In this document: one piece after another, positions 47,765 through 59,500 of the stretch
How the letters are laid out: each line of letters opens with the position of its first letter
How positions within the stretch are numbered: position 1 is the stretch's first letter
Source: Siphonodentalium dalli
Lineage: Eukaryota > Mollusca > Scaphopoda > Gadilida > Siphonodentaliidae
Assembly (NCBI GenBank): GCA_032622095.1
Contig: CP136061.1
Span: 24,740,991 to 24,804,990 of the forward strand
Reading direction: 5' to 3'
Length of the DNA stretch: 64,000 nucleotides
Position numbers and translations under genes: made by a program
The notes under the pieces: generated by a model
Told to the model about the DNA's origin: nothing
Databases searched by the model: none
What the model saw: only the letters and a program-made list of their open reading frames with translations

Positions 47765-48512
47765 CATGACAGGGCAGGCAATTCTGTACATGATTTCCGC
47801 CACACGCAGTTCAGATTTTGATAAATTGGGTCAGAACGGGTCACGAAATAGAGTCGGGACCCCGGAAATTCACATATTACGCCATTAAAATTGGTGAGGA
47901 GTAAGTATAACGGCCGTACTCTTCGTGATTTCGATACCACAGACAGGGCAGGCAATTCTGTATAGGATTTGCGCCATACGCAGTTGAGATTTTAAGAAAT
48001 TGGGTCAGGACGGGTCACGAAATAGAGTCAGGACCCCGGAAATTCATATACTACGCCATTTAATGTGGTGACGAGTAAGTATCACGGCCTTGCTCTTCGT
48101 GATTTCCACAACACAGGCAGGGCAGGCAATTCTGTACAGGATTTCCGCCACACGCAGTTGAGATTTTCAGAAATTGGGTCAGGACGGGTCACGAAATAGA
48201 GTCGGGACCCCGAAAATTCACATATTACGCCATTAAAATAGGTGACGAGTAAGTATCACGGCCTAACTCTCCGTGATTTCGACATCACAGACAGGGCAGG
48301 CAATTATGTACAGGATTTCCGCCACACGCAGTTGAGATTTTGAGAAATTGGGTCAGGACGGGTCACGAAATAGAGTCGGGACCCCGAAAATTCACTTAAT
48401 ACGCCATTAAAATTGGTGAAGAGTAAGTATCACGGCATAACTCTTCGTGATTTCGATATCACAGACAGGGCAGGCAATTCTGTATAGGATTTCCGCCACA
48501 CGCAGTTTATTG
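47765..48512. repeat. ~175-bp tandem repeat, about 4.3 copies
   Basis: Units start with 'acagggcaggcaattctgta' at about 47769, 47941, 48116, 48291 and 48465 and contain 'gggtcaggacgggtcacgaa' and 'gtgacgagtaagtatcacgg'. On the minus strand each unit reads 'NLNCVWRKSCTELPA', but units are not in a common frame. Purpose unknown. Confidence 0.85.
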
Positions 48513-48514
48513 CT

Positions 48515-49035
48515 TAATAGGTCAGGTATAAATTGTTTGCATGGGTGAACCTGACCGGCAATATGGGGAGATGATGTGGTATATATATACTATGGTTTTA
48601 GCCCCGTGTATTTCTTCGCTGATTTTAAATCCTTGCGGAGATCTCGCTCTTCGATTATCGCTATGAATACCAAGAAAAAGATCGCGATAAGGTTCTAAAG
48701 TTGGATGAATATTTCTACTACGGACATGGATCTATTTCGAAATTCTACATTGTGAATTGAACTTGAGTATAATGTTTTTTGAACTGTTGAACTTTTCTCC
48801 CACAGCCATTGGGACCTTCCTCTACCCTGTGTAATGTCGCAATATTTATCCACCTGTTCATATTGATTTTCTGTCATTGTTTCGATGAAATTGGACAATG
48901 GCATACCCAACACCTCTGGCCAGATAGGTGTGATAAACAATCAATATAAACTGTATCCAGTGGTTAATTGATCAATCGCCACTCAAATGACGTCGACGTG
49001 ACTCCTAGATTGACCAATTAACACATCTAACTATC
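48515..49035. other. Spacer; weak minus-strand open frame
   Basis: 48940-48695 minus is open for 81 codons ('MPLSNFIETMTENQYEQVDK'), with a possible donor after 'gacattacacag'. I do not recognise it and give it little weight. Confidence 0.25.
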
Positions 49036-49039
49036 AGCC

Positions 49040-50522
49040 ATGGATAATATTCTAACTGAAACAGATGCCATCCTTAATATGGACTCCCTGTGTACCATCA
49101 CGATAGTGCCGACGAATCATGATCTCTCAAGTATGGAATCAAAATCACCTGACCACACTTACGCTCAAAGTCAGGCACCAAAGACTTTTACAAACGCATT
49201 CAATTGTTTCACTACGAGTATGCAAACTGATAGCAGCATCGACAAAGACATTAAGTTTTATATCATGTTAATGATGGAGTTCATACACAATACGCCAAAG
49301 GACGCGTTGGTAGCCAAACTCCTATACTCGACAAAGGAAGATGAATCAAAACTAGATGCGATGCGACTGACATTGTTTGATGAAATAAAGAAACTTAAAA
49401 TTGTTAATGTAGGTCATGACGCAATTACGAAACGGAGAATTCAAACTAAAACCTCCGAAACTGTGTCCAAAAAGCTGGCAACTGACATCTACCACCTCTT
49501 CTATTGTCTGCTTGAAGAGAAAGTTGAATATATTACGCATATGTTGAGTGTACCGCGTACCAGAAGCCAACAACAGAGCCAGGCTAAACCCGACTCCACG
49601 CATACAGGTCTGCCGGATAAAGCATGCAATGTGGAACCTAAGTCAGCGAATACTGACCCCACACATGATGTTCACAGTGATATCGGAATTCGAGCGAACA
49701 TAACGCTTCTGCAGCAGTCAAAGGACAAAATGCAAACACATATTGATAACATCTCGTCCGACCTATCAGCTAGAGTTAGCACCAATGAAGTTAACCAACA
49801 AGATATTATTCGAAGACTCGAAGCAGTTGAACACTTAACATCTACACACGGCCTTGCGGTGGAGCGCATCGAGAGCGATAAATGCAATGGTGTTGCGAAA
49901 CTGAAGGCAGACATAAAAACAATGAAACAAGATATTTCAACAATCCTGGAAACCAAGTCAACTCAACCAAAGGGTCAATAGCTTCAATTGGTGGGAGAAT
50001 TAAAACTATTGAAGAAATCCACACAAAGAACAACTCGAAGTGCAAATCGAACTCGCATAAACCATCTGATAAGTGTGATTGTGAACACCGCTGCACAGAT
50101 AATCTAAAAGCGGATATGCAAAGTTTCGTCGGCCATATATATGGTGAACTCAACAAATTCGCACACTTGACGTGGAACAATATCCACGCTAACCGTTCAC
50201 AAAACCCACCGGAAACCAGAGAATATCCACGATCACCTCCAGTTAGTGCTGTAGACATCCAGCTAGTTGGCACCAGCGACAAACCGTCTCCCATACCCAG
50301 TGCTTCAAAATTCTGTCCGCAGGAAACGTCCACACCTAGTTCCTCTCATGTTAAACACACATATAAAGAGCCGACAAACAAACAATTAGGCAAGAAGAAC
50401 AACTCTATTAACCATGTGCGATTCCTGTAGATGATTGTGACGATACCCACCAGAGTGTCACAGAAGACACATATCTCGCCAATAAACGGAACAAGATGAA
50501 GTCAAATAACCATGGTGCTAAC
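49040..50522 (+). pseudogene. LINE ORF1, N-terminal and middle parts (frameshifted)
   Basis: Frame one (49040-49981, 313 codons from ATG) is a hydrophilic protein with a predicted coiled-coil region ('ITLLQQSKDKMQTHIDNISS' onward) as in nucleic-acid chaperone ORF1s. Near 49970 the sense passes to the next frame (to 50430), which has a Cys/His patch (CDCEHRC). Near 50415 it passes to the third frame, which runs into the gypsy insertion. Two shifts mean the copy is inactive. Assignment rests on position before an APE start and on the C-terminal part after the insertion. Confidence 0.6.
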
Positions 50523-50654
50523 TAAATAAGAACGATGTCTATTTGTTCATTAAATTGTATTGTTGCTAGATCATGAATATCAGTCTCAAACAATGACCAC
50601 AGTTATCTGGAATGAAATGAACAGTATATTAGTTAAACATATGATAATCCTGTA
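50523..50654 (-). repeat. 3' LTR of the gypsy element
   Basis: 132 bp, plus-strand ends 'TAAATAAGAACG' and 'ATAATCCTGTA'. 131 of 132 bases match the other LTR (T/C at about 50555). Unusually short LTR, and its ends are TA...TA rather than TG...CA. Confidence 0.95.
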
Positions 50655-50794
50655 TCTCCCCTTGAGTCTTTGGCACAGGAGAATTTAAATTAAAGTTAAA
50701 TTAACAAAGACTGGTTTAGTCTGTATCCATCTCAAACGAAAAGTTAATTGTGGTCCATATATGTGAACGTTTAGTGTCCGCACACACGGAATGT

Positions 50795-53700
50795 TCATGG
50801 ACTCATGTCATAGTCCTTTGTCCACTCCGGAGGTCGTCGGTTACGTTGTGGTCGACTGGGAGGGGTGGAATGCATCGGTGTCCCGGCACTTGTAGGTCCA
50901 GTCGGAGGTCGCCTGTTATGTTCCGGTCGACTTGGGGTGGTGGAATGCATCGGTGTTTCGGCACTTGTAGGTCCAGTCGGAGGCGTCGTTGTCGAATTTG
51001 GAAGGCTAACGGAATCGGAAGGTGGCAGAGGATGATCTTCTGACGGACCGGTGAGTTCGTTGTCCGGATAGTCCGGACTTCGTGATGAGGTTGTTAATGA
51101 GCGTGTTGCTGGAGCTGGGTGCGCGACTCGTTGATGTAATACCAAATCATGTTCAATCGCTCGTCTGGGTGGAGGTATTAGCACTGGAGTGTATTTCCGA
51201 AGGAATTTCCTATTGCGTAATGTCACTCTTCCCGAACCATCAACCTTAACAACGTATTGGTCGAACTGACGAACCTCTATGATGATGCCCGTTTTGTCCC
51301 ATTTCAGCGGATGTGTCCCAACTTGGTTCTGAATTCGAACAAAATCGCCTACTACAAGTGGCAGGAGTCGTTTAGTATGCTCGGATAGGCGTTCTCCGTC
51401 TCTCATGTGCCGATTTCGTAGCGCTTCTTCGCGGTTGTATAAAGTTTCACGCCAGGTGTCATGTGGGCGGTATCGTCCAGGTGGAATTGGAATGAAGTCA
51501 CGTATTGGGCGACCAAACACACACATTGCTGGAGACAGTTTCGTGTCTCTGTCGGGAGTGTTCCTGTATTGGAGCATGGCGCGTTGGAATGAGTCGGGAG
51601 TGAGGTCACCATTTACGGTAGTATTGTCAGTAATTAAGCGTTTCATGGTTTTTACTCCTACTTCTGCGCGACAATTGCTGTGCGGATACGCGACAGAGGA
51701 GAGCCTATGGTGTACGCCCCAGTCTTTCATGAACTGCCTTGTTGTTGCTGAAGTGAACTCTTGTCCGCCATCGGATGACAATTCATCTGGAATTCCGAAA
51801 GTTACGAATACGCGCCGCAAACAAGTAATGAGACCAGATGCACCAGAAGTCGACATTTCCACAATTGGCCAGTTGGAATATCGATCGACCATAACCAGAT
51901 AATTACGCCCCTTGTAGTGGAAGAAATCTGCGCAGACACATTGAAATCGGTAGTCTCGTGATGTCAGCGGTGTTGGTGGTGCCATTGGTTGTGATGGGCT
52001 CATTCGATTGCAGTGATTACATGTGGCTCTGACAGCTGATATTGCTGGAGTGATACCTGGCCAGAATACTGAAGATTCAGCTCTAGAAGTCATTGACGTT
52101 ACCCCTTGGTGTGCGGCATGTAGTGCAGCTAGAACTTCCTGTCTAAGGGACGGTGGTATAATTACACGATCCTTGTAGAGTAGTACCCCATCAACAGTGT
52201 AGAGGTCTTCACGAAACTGGAAGTAATCACGCAATGGAGCAGGAAATTCAGGCCTAGAGTCTGGGATGCCAGCTTCGATCAGTCCAATCAGTTTGTGCAT
52301 TTCGTTGTCACTGGCTGTCGCGGTACGTATCCTGTCCCAAGTCACCGATTTGATCGCAAGCGAGTCAATATCTGACACAGCGGCTGACACGATACATTCC
52401 TCTAGGTTGTTGACATTTCTGGTTGGCGAACGGATTCCAGCGAGGAAAGATGAAGGCAGCACAACATTAACTGCATCGGTGTCGTCAGTGTCATCTGGCA
52501 GTCGCAATTTAGTGGGGTCGCCAGTGGGATGTCGAGACAATGCATCAGCGGCATGGTGTTTAATTCCTTGAATGTGAACCATTCGAAATCGATATAGGAG
52601 AGTCTTCTCTTTTAGGTTTCGAAGCCGTGTGTTGGAGATGTCTTCTAAGGATCGATCACCGAATATTTTAAGCAGAGGTTTGTGGTCCACCGCAACGATA
52701 AGATCCTTGCACCCTAGTACGAAGTATCTGGCTTTGTCGAGTGCATCGGCGACTGCTAGGGCTTCACCCTCGACTGGTGCGTATCTTGATTCAGCTGCGT
52801 GTGTGAACCGACTGCCGATAAGCGTGATTTTCCACCCAGTAGGGCAGCAAAAGGGCTCTGAGTTCGGACAATTACAGTGCTTCTGAAGCATCCAGAAGCC
52901 AATGCCATCCTTCGACCAATCTGTAGCCAGGCATGTTGGTCTGTTCTTGTCGAAGATCTTGACACCATGTTCTATTTCGCGGACGATCATCGTTTTCGAT
53001 TCCTCGAATAAGTTGTCGATGTCTTCGTCCCATCTGAATGGTGTTCCTGGTTTCAGAAATTGACGGAATGGTAACATCTTCTGAGTCATGCTGAATGCAT
53101 ATGATACCTGGTTGACTAGGCCGAACCACGAGCGGATGTCTGTGATGTTTTTGGGTGCCGGGAAGTCCAGGATCGAACGCAGATACTTCGTGGAGGGTCG
53201 AACATTGTCAGATGTTATCTCAAAGCCTGCAAATTCCACAACATCTCGCCCAAACTCAAATTTTTCAGGATTTAGGATGATGCCGTGTCTATCACACATG
53301 TCAAGCCATTCTGCTGCTTGGAAGAAGCTCTCTTCGATTGAATCAGACCAGAGCAACACATCGTCGATGCACTTTGTTTTGTTTGGAAAGTCTGACACTA
53401 TCTCATCATAACGTCTGGTATAGCCGTCACCGGAAGCGATATAGCCTTGATGTGCAGTCTTGTAGCGGTATCTTCCCCATGGTGTAATGAAAGTAGTCAG
53501 GTGACGGTCTGATTCATGCATTGGAATACTGTGGTATCCGTTCCAGGCGTCGAATACTGTCTTCTTTTTACCACGTGGGATCGATCTCGCTTGGTGGAAT
53601 GGTGATGGTGTGTGGTGCGTTTCTCGTGTAGCATGGGCATTAAGTGGTTGAAAGTCCACAGTGCGGCGTGGCATCCCATTCTTCTTAGCGCAAATAACCA

Positions 53701-55705
53701 TTCTGTGGCACCATGTGACCGGTTCGCCCACAGGGACTGGTTCCAGTACTCCTAGCCTTACATCCTGGTCAAGTCCTGATTTGACTTGATCTCGCCAGTG
53801 AAGTGGGACAGGAATAGGCGTGTGGTAAGCAACCGGTGTTGCATTCGAGTTGACCATTAACCGCATAGGTGGTCCATCCATCCGAGGCAGAGGTTGGTGT
53901 TCACAGTTGTTGAACGTGCTAGATTTGTAGTGATTCAGGAGGTAGTTGTGCAACTTCTGCCTGTTTTCTTCAGTGGCAGGAAACGGGAGTTTGGTTGGTG
54001 GCGGTGGTGGTAGCTGACGTCGTGGGCAGTCACATGACGCTGATGTCCCGTTCATGTTCATAACGTCGGTGTACCCATTTGCATGATTATTCACGGCGTT
54101 GGCAGTAGTTGACAGGTTGTGTGTTTCGCCTACCATGGGAAAGGTGGTAGAAATGATACCAAGGTCGATGCATGCCTCCCTGCTGAGAAATAGTTTGTCA
54201 GAAGACTCCGTCACATAAGTCATTTGTCTAGTTTCGACAGATTGTCCTTGTCCATTAACACCCGACAGTCGAAGTACGGTGGCGCCGATGATCCTGATAC
54301 CTTTACTGTTGGCTGCGTGCATCTTCATAGTGACAGGAATTAGGTCGGATTGTCGCAGCCCAAGGCGATGAATGACTCTAATGCCAGCTAGGCAACTCTG
54401 GCATCCTGTGTCTGCCATTGCCGACAAAAGAGCTGTCTTGGGTCGGAAGGTAGTTGTGAATCCAAGTGCCACGTAGTCTGATGGTAGGACTTTTGCTTTG
54501 AGTTCAACGAATGGCTGAGGCTTCGACCTTTTCCTGAACCAAGCGTCCGAAAGTGTGTCGTAAACGTGATGTTCAATGGCGATGGTCTTGTCGTTTTTTC
54601 TGTCCTGAGAATCACTCGCGGCACATGACGTATTGAACACTGCACCATCACATTCAACCTTGCTAGAAGCAGCGGGTTTTTGCACTTTCGGCTGGTCCAG
54701 CTGGTGATCCCGATCCTGAGAATTACTCGCGGAACATAACGTATCGAAGACTGCACCATCACATTCAACCATGCTGGAAGCAGCGGGTTTTTGCACTTTC
54801 GGCTTGTCTCTGCTGCGGCAGACACATTCCATGTGGTGATCCCGATTGCAGAGTTGAGTTTGATGACCATATGCTGCACACTGTGTTTTACGAACGCGGG
54901 CCGGAGAGTTTTTGCCGTGTCCTCGTTTTCCACAGTATGAACATGGGTCACTTTTGTCCTTCATGTCAGACTGTTTGTTGTGTTTGTACGAGCTACGAGC
55001 GGCTTCCACTGCATGGGAATCCAGGAGGCGAGAAGCTGAGCGTTTACCTGCTTCTTTGGCTTCAACAAACTGAAAGACCTCCTCCAGAGTCATATCTTGG
55101 TTTTTGTCACCGAGAAGGTCGAGTTGGATCTCCGGGTCAGCGAGTCCACGCGAAAGAACATCACGGAGTATTTCTTCCGTGTAGTTGACTTCATGTGCAC
55201 ATCCTGGGCAGTCCATTAGGAATTTGCACACACTGGCTTGTCCGCGAAGTCGTGCACCGAAACTACGAATTGATTCGTCTCGGTCTTGTCGCATGTTATG
55301 CAGCGTCACACGAGCAACCATGGTGTTTTCTTCTCGGACAGCTAGTCTTTTGATGGCGGCGAGGACTTCATTTTCAGTTTTATTTGTCAGGCTGCCGCCA
55401 GCTGATCTTGTTAGGTCCTTTCTGAGTGGGTCGTCGCAACATTCTAACAACTGCACAACTTTGTCCTGACCGGTAATTTTGGTGGCTTCGACATATTCTG
55501 TCCAGCGTGCCGTGAAGTATGTCCATTCTTCGCTGGTACCTGCTGCAGATATTGTAGGCCTTTTCACTTTCTCCACTTTAGCGATGGCAGCGGGTACTGG
55601 CACATGCGTTGTACTGTGGGCTGTGATTAGAGCAGCTACTATTACAGCATCAAGGTCCTCTGTTACGTATGCGCAGCCGGCAATTGGACACTGTACTGCA
55701 GGCAT
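50795..55705 (-). CDS. Gag-Pol polyprotein of the gypsy element
   Basis: 1636 residues, uninterrupted. Order: a C2H2-like finger (C6, C11, H30, H34); Gag; CCHC-type knuckles (about 255-297, the second lacking its first Cys); a 37-residue tandem duplication (302-332 and 339-369); aspartic protease with Asp-Thr-Gly 432-434; RT with Asp719 and a CIDD catalytic box (780-782, Ile in place of the usual Tyr/Phe/Val); RNase H (D929, E980, D1007, D1054); integrase with HHCC zinc site (H1196/H1199, C1229/C1232) and core D1260, D1312, E1348; and a Pro-rich tail with a repeated 'PPTGPTSA' module (1575-1626). Gag and Pol share one frame, so no frameshift or stop suppression is needed. No envelope gene. 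All catalytic residues I can check are present, so it may be competent. Confidence 0.95.
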   Translation of the reverse strand: MPAVQCPIAGCAYVTEDLDAVIVAALITAHSTTHVPVPAAIAKVEKVKRPTISAAGTSEEWTYFTARWTEYVEATKITGQDKVVQLLECCDDPLRKDLTRSAGGSLTNKTENEVLAAIKRLAVREENTMVARVTLHNMRQDRDESIRSFGARLRGQASVCKFLMDCPGCAHEVNYTEEILRDVLSRGLADPEIQLDLLGDKNQDMTLEEVFQFVEAKEAGKRSASRLLDSHAVEAARSSYKHNKQSDMKDKSDPCSYCGKRGHGKNSPARVRKTQCAAYGHQTQLCNRDHHMECVCRSRDKPKVQKPAASSMVECDGAVFDTLCSASNSQDRDHQLDQPKVQKPAASSKVECDGAVFNTSCAASDSQDRKNDKTIAIEHHVYDTLSDAWFRKRSKPQPFVELKAKVLPSDYVALGFTTTFRPKTALLSAMADTGCQSCLAGIRVIHRLGLRQSDLIPVTMKMHAANSKGIRIIGATVLRLSGVNGQGQSVETRQMTYVTESSDKLFLSREACIDLGIISTTFPMVGETHNLSTTANAVNNHANGYTDVMNMNGTSASCDCPRRQLPPPPPTKLPFPATEENRQKLHNYLLNHYKSSTFNNCEHQPLPRMDGPPMRLMVNSNATPVAYHTPIPVPLHWRDQVKSGLDQDVRLGVLEPVPVGEPVTWCHRMVICAKKNGMPRRTVDFQPLNAHATRETHHTPSPFHQARSIPRGKKKTVFDAWNGYHSIPMHESDRHLTTFITPWGRYRYKTAHQGYIASGDGYTRRYDEIVSDFPNKTKCIDDVLLWSDSIEESFFQAAEWLDMCDRHGIILNPEKFEFGRDVVEFAGFEITSDNVRPSTKYLRSILDFPAPKNITDIRSWFGLVNQVSYAFSMTQKMLPFRQFLKPGTPFRWDEDIDNLFEESKTMIVREIEHGVKIFDKNRPTCLATDWSKDGIGFWMLQKHCNCPNSEPFCCPTGWKITLIGSRFTHAAESRYAPVEGEALAVADALDKARYFVLGCKDLIVAVDHKPLLKIFGDRSLEDISNTRLRNLKEKTLLYRFRMVHIQGIKHHAADALSRHPTGDPTKLRLPDDTDDTDAVNVVLPSSFLAGIRSPTRNVNNLEECIVSAAVSDIDSLAIKSVTWDRIRTATASDNEMHKLIGLIEAGIPDSRPEFPAPLRDYFQFREDLYTVDGVLLYKDRVIIPPSLRQEVLAALHAAHQGVTSMTSRAESSVFWPGITPAISAVRATCNHCNRMSPSQPMAPPTPLTSRDYRFQCVCADFFHYKGRNYLVMVDRYSNWPIVEMSTSGASGLITCLRRVFVTFGIPDELSSDGGQEFTSATTRQFMKDWGVHHRLSSVAYPHSNCRAEVGVKTMKRLITDNTTVNGDLTPDSFQRAMLQYRNTPDRDTKLSPAMCVFGRPIRDFIPIPPGRYRPHDTWRETLYNREEALRNRHMRDGERLSEHTKRLLPLVVGDFVRIQNQVGTHPLKWDKTGIIIEVRQFDQYVVKVDGSGRVTLRNRKFLRKYTPVLIPPPRRAIEHDLVLHQRVAHPAPATRSLTTSSRSPDYPDNELTGPSEDHPLPPSDSVSLPNSTTTPPTGPTSAETPMHSTTPSRPEHNRRPPTGPTSAGTPMHSTPPSRPQRNRRPPEWTKDYDMSP

Positions 55706-55764
55706 GGTAGCGTAGTTGTTGGCGAGTCGGTTTTATCGGAGTTGTAGAAACGATTCTGTGGTCA

Positions 55765-55896
55765 TAAATAAGAACGATGTCTATTTGTTCATTAAACTGT
55801 ATTGTTGCTAGATCATGAATATCAGTCTCAAACAATGACCACAGTTATCTGGAATGAAATGAACAGTATATTAGTTAAACATATGATAATCCTGTA
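55765..55896 (-). repeat. 5' LTR of the gypsy element
   Basis: 132 bp, one base different from 50523-50654; followed on the plus side by CTAAC. Confidence 0.95.
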
Positions 55897-55901
55897 CTAA
55901 C

Positions 55902-56255
55902 GACGACCATTCAAACAAATGCACTGCGCGAAATAATGACTCGTTCAAAAACTCATCGTATTCCAGATTCTATCAGAAGTCAAACGATGGCCCAATTCAA
56001 ACCGCGCGAGTGTTCCTCGGTAACCTCGATGTTAAAGTCGACGCCTGTGTGCTCTCAGATTATCTGGATGACTTTGAAGTGCGGCATTCAGTTGTACGAA
56101 TCCTGCAAGGTGGAAAAGCTGACGGTCCTGTGTCGGCAAGAATAAATATCCACGTCGAAGATGTTGATGAAGTACTTAAGGTTTCTGGCCAATTGCAGTA
56201 TTATGTAGACCATGGCTCTCCAAACGTTCATTTGACGATAGGCGTTCATCCATGA
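55902..56255 (+). pseudogene. LINE ORF1, C-terminal part
   Basis: Continues the third frame left at 50522, in phase when the gypsy element and one CTAAC are ignored. 'VFLGNLDVKVDACVLSDYLD' (from about 56007) and 'GGKADGPVSARINIHVEDV' resemble the RNA-binding C-terminal region of ORF1 proteins. Stops at 56255, about 165 bases before the ORF2 start. Confidence 0.6.
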
Positions 56256-56419
56256 ACTACGGATCAAATGGCCGTACACAGCGCCGTGATCGCTAATTAT
56301 TATACACGTGCATATATGTATTGCACTCAATGATAGTAATGTCTAGTCGTAGGAAAGGTCACATATATAGGCCATACGAGGCGGCTGTCCTCTCACTGGT
56401 AAGTTTGTGTAACATAATG

Positions 56420-56535
56420 TTCAATATTGTTACATGGAACGCCACAGGGGCGTTGGGTAGCAGCAGCTACATGTACTACGGTGACATCGGCTACTTATTC
56501 CCAGTTCCTTATTCCTTATTCGGAAACATTATATA
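56420..56535 (+). pseudogene. LINE ORF2 start (APE endonuclease N-terminus)
   Basis: 'MFNIVTWNATGALGSS' fits the first strand of an APE endonuclease, where the Asn is a metal/phosphate ligand. After 'YMYYGDIG' the similarity ends and satellite begins. Confidence 0.6.
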
Positions 56536-59500
56536 TTGACCAAATAAACGGTGCGGTAGAGTGGCCCACCCCAAAATTAGATATAAAAACCGAAAACCGC
56601 ACCCTCTAGCCCATACGGTTGCCACAGTAGGTGGCCAAAGTGGCAACCATAGCCGTTTAGGTCTTTATGAACCGATTTTTACCAAATAAACGGTGCGGTA
56701 GGGTGGCCCACCCCAAAATTAGATATAAAAACAAAAAACCGCAACCCTCTAGCCAATACGGTTGCCACAGTAGGTGGCCAAAGTGGCAACCATAGCCGTT
56801 TTGGTATTTATGAACCAATTTTGACAAAATAAACGGTGCGGTAGGGTGGCCCACCACAAAATTAGATATAAAAACTGAAAACCGCACCCCTCTAGCCCAT
56901 ACGGTTGTCATAGTAGGTGGCCAAAGTGGCAACCATAGCCGTTTTGGTCTTTATGAACCGATTTTTACCAAATAAACGGTGCGGTAGGGTGGCCCACCCC
57001 AAAATTAGACATCAAAACCGAAAACCGCACCCCTCTAGCCCATACGGTTGCCATAGTAGGTGGCCAAAGTGGCAACCATAGCCGTTTTGGTATTTATGAA
57101 CCGATTTTGACCAAATAAACGGTGCGGTAGGGTGGCCCACCCCAAAATTAGATATAAAAACCGAAAACCGCACCCATCTAGTCCATACGGTTGCCACAGT
57201 AGGTGGCCAAAGTGGCAACCATAGCCGTTTTGGTATTTATGAACCGATTTTGACCAAATAAACGGTGCGGTAGCGTGGCCCACCCCAAAATTAGATATAA
57301 AAACCGAAAACCGCACCCCTGTAGCCCATACGGTTGCCACAGTAGGTGGCCAAAGTGGCAACCGTAGCCGTTTAGATCTTTATGAACCAATTTTGACCAA
57401 ATAAACGGTGCGGTTGGGTGGCCCACCCCAAAATTAGATATAAAAACAAAAAAAACACAACCCTCTAGCCAATACGGTTGCCACAGTAGGTGGCCAAAAT
57501 GGCAACCATAGCCGTTTTGGTATTTATGAACCGATTTTGACCAAATAAACGGTGCGGTAGGGTGGCCCACCCCAAAATTAGATATAAAAACCGAAAACCG
57601 CACCCCTCTAGCCCATACGGTTACCACAGTAGGTGGCCAAAGTGGCAACATAGCCGTTTTGGTATTTATGAACCGATTTTGACCAAATAAACGGGGCGGT
57701 AGGGTGGCCCACCCCAAAATTAGATATAAAAACCGAAAACCGCACCCCTCTAGCCCATACGGTTGCCACAGTAGGTGGCCAAAGTGGCAACCATAGCCGT
57801 TTAGGTCTTTATGAACCGATTTTTACCAAATAAACGGTGCGGTAGGGTGGCCCACCCCAAAATTAGATATAAAAACAAAAAACCACAACCCTCTAGCCAA
57901 TACGGTTGCCACAGTAGGTGGCCAAAGTGGCAACCAAAGCCGTTTTGGTATTTATGAACCGATTTTTACCAAATAAACGGTGCGGTAGGGTGGCCCATCC
58001 CAAAATTAGATATAAAAACAAAAAAACCGCAACCCTCTAGCCAATACGGTTGCCACAGTAGGTGGCCAAAGTGGCAACCATAGCCGTTTTGGTATTTATG
58101 AACCAATTTGACCAAATAAACAATGCGATAGGGTGGCCCACCCCAAAACTAGATATAAAAACAAAAAACCGCAACCCTCTGGCCAATACGGTTGCCACAG
58201 TAGGTGGCCAAAGTGGCAACCATAGCCGTTTTGGTCTTTATGAACCGATTTTGACCAAATAAACGGTGCGGTAGGGTGGCCCACCCCAAAATTAGATATA
58301 AAAACCGAAAACCGCACCCCTCTAGTCCATACGGTTGCCACAGTAGGTGGCCAAAGTGACAACCATAGCCGTTTTGATATTTATGAACCGATTTTGACCA
58401 AATAAACGGTGCAGTAGGGTGGCCCACCCCAAAATTAGATATAAAAACCGAAAATTGCACCCCTGTAGCCCATACGGTTGCCACAGTAGGTGGCCAAAGT
58501 GGCAACCATAGCCGTTTAGGTCTTTATGAACCGATTTGTACCAAAATAAACGGTGCGGTAGGGTGGCCCACCACCAAATTAGATATAAAAACTGAAAACC
58601 GCACCCCTCTAGCCCATACGGTTGCCATTGTAGGTGGCCAAAGTGGCAAACATAGCCGTTTTGGTATTTATGAACCGATTTTGACCAAATAAACGGTGCG
58701 GTAGGGTGGCCCACCCCAAAATTAGATATAAAAACAAAAAACCGCAACCCTCTAGCTAATACGGTTGCCACAGTAGGTGGCCAAAGTGGCAACCATAGCC
58801 GTTTTGGTATTTATGAACCGATTTTGACAAAATAAACGGTGCGGTAGGGTGGCCCACCACAAAATTAGATATACAAACTGAAAACCGCACCCCTCTAGCC
58901 CATACGGTTGTCATAGTAGGTGGCCAAAGTGGAAACCATAGCCGTTTTGGTCTTTATGAACCGATTTTGACCAAATAAACGGTGCGGTAGGGTGGCCCAC
59001 CCCAAAATTAGACATAAAAACCGAAAACCGCACCCCTCTAGCCCATACGGTTGCCATAGTAGGTGGCCAAAGTGGCAACCATAGCCGTTTTGGTATTTAT
59101 GAACCAATTTTGACCAAATAAACGGTGCGGTAGGGTGGCGCACCCCAAAATTTGATATAAAAACAAAAAACCACAACCCTCTAGCCAATACGGTTGCCAC
59201 AGTAGGTGGCTAAAGTGGCAACCATAGCCGTTTTGGTATTTATGAACCGATTTTGACCAAATAAACGGTGCAGTAGGGTGGCCCACCCCAAAATTAGATA
59301 TGAAAACCGCACCCCTCTAGCCCATACGATTGCCACAGTAGGTGGCCAAAGTGGCAACCATAGCCGTTTTGGTATTTATGAACCGATTTTGACCAAATAA
59401 ACGGTGCGGTAGGGTGGCCCACCCCAAAATTAGATATAAAAACAAAAAACCGCAACCCTCTAGCCAATACGGTTGCCACAGTAGGTGGCCAAAGTGGCAA

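Larger units (their letters stand above)
50523..55896 (-). mobile_element. Ty3/gypsy LTR retrotransposon, complete
   Basis: 5.37 kb between 132-bp LTRs, with a 5-bp target duplication CTAAC on both sides. Transcribed on the minus strand. A polypurine tract 'caaggggaga' (complement of 50655-50664) abuts the 3' LTR. The single long ORF starts 60 bases after the 5' LTR. A standard tRNA primer site with TGG at the LTR border is not evident. The LTRs differ at one base, so the insertion is young. Confidence 0.95.
49040..56535 (+). mobile_element. LINE with ORF1 and ORF2 start, split by a gypsy element and cut by a satellite
   Basis: ORF1 begins at 49040, is broken by the Ty3/gypsy insertion (50523-55896, target CTAAC duplicated at 50518-50522 and 55897-55901), resumes at 55902 and ends at 56255. 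ORF2 starts with an APE endonuclease N-terminus 'FNIVTWNATGALGSS' at about 56426. After ~30 codons it runs into the 143-bp satellite at about 56530, so the RT is missing. Confidence 0.75.

Noticed and set aside
51405-55715. Plus-strand ORFs of 80-165 codons
   Set aside because: Antisense shadows of the gypsy polyprotein.
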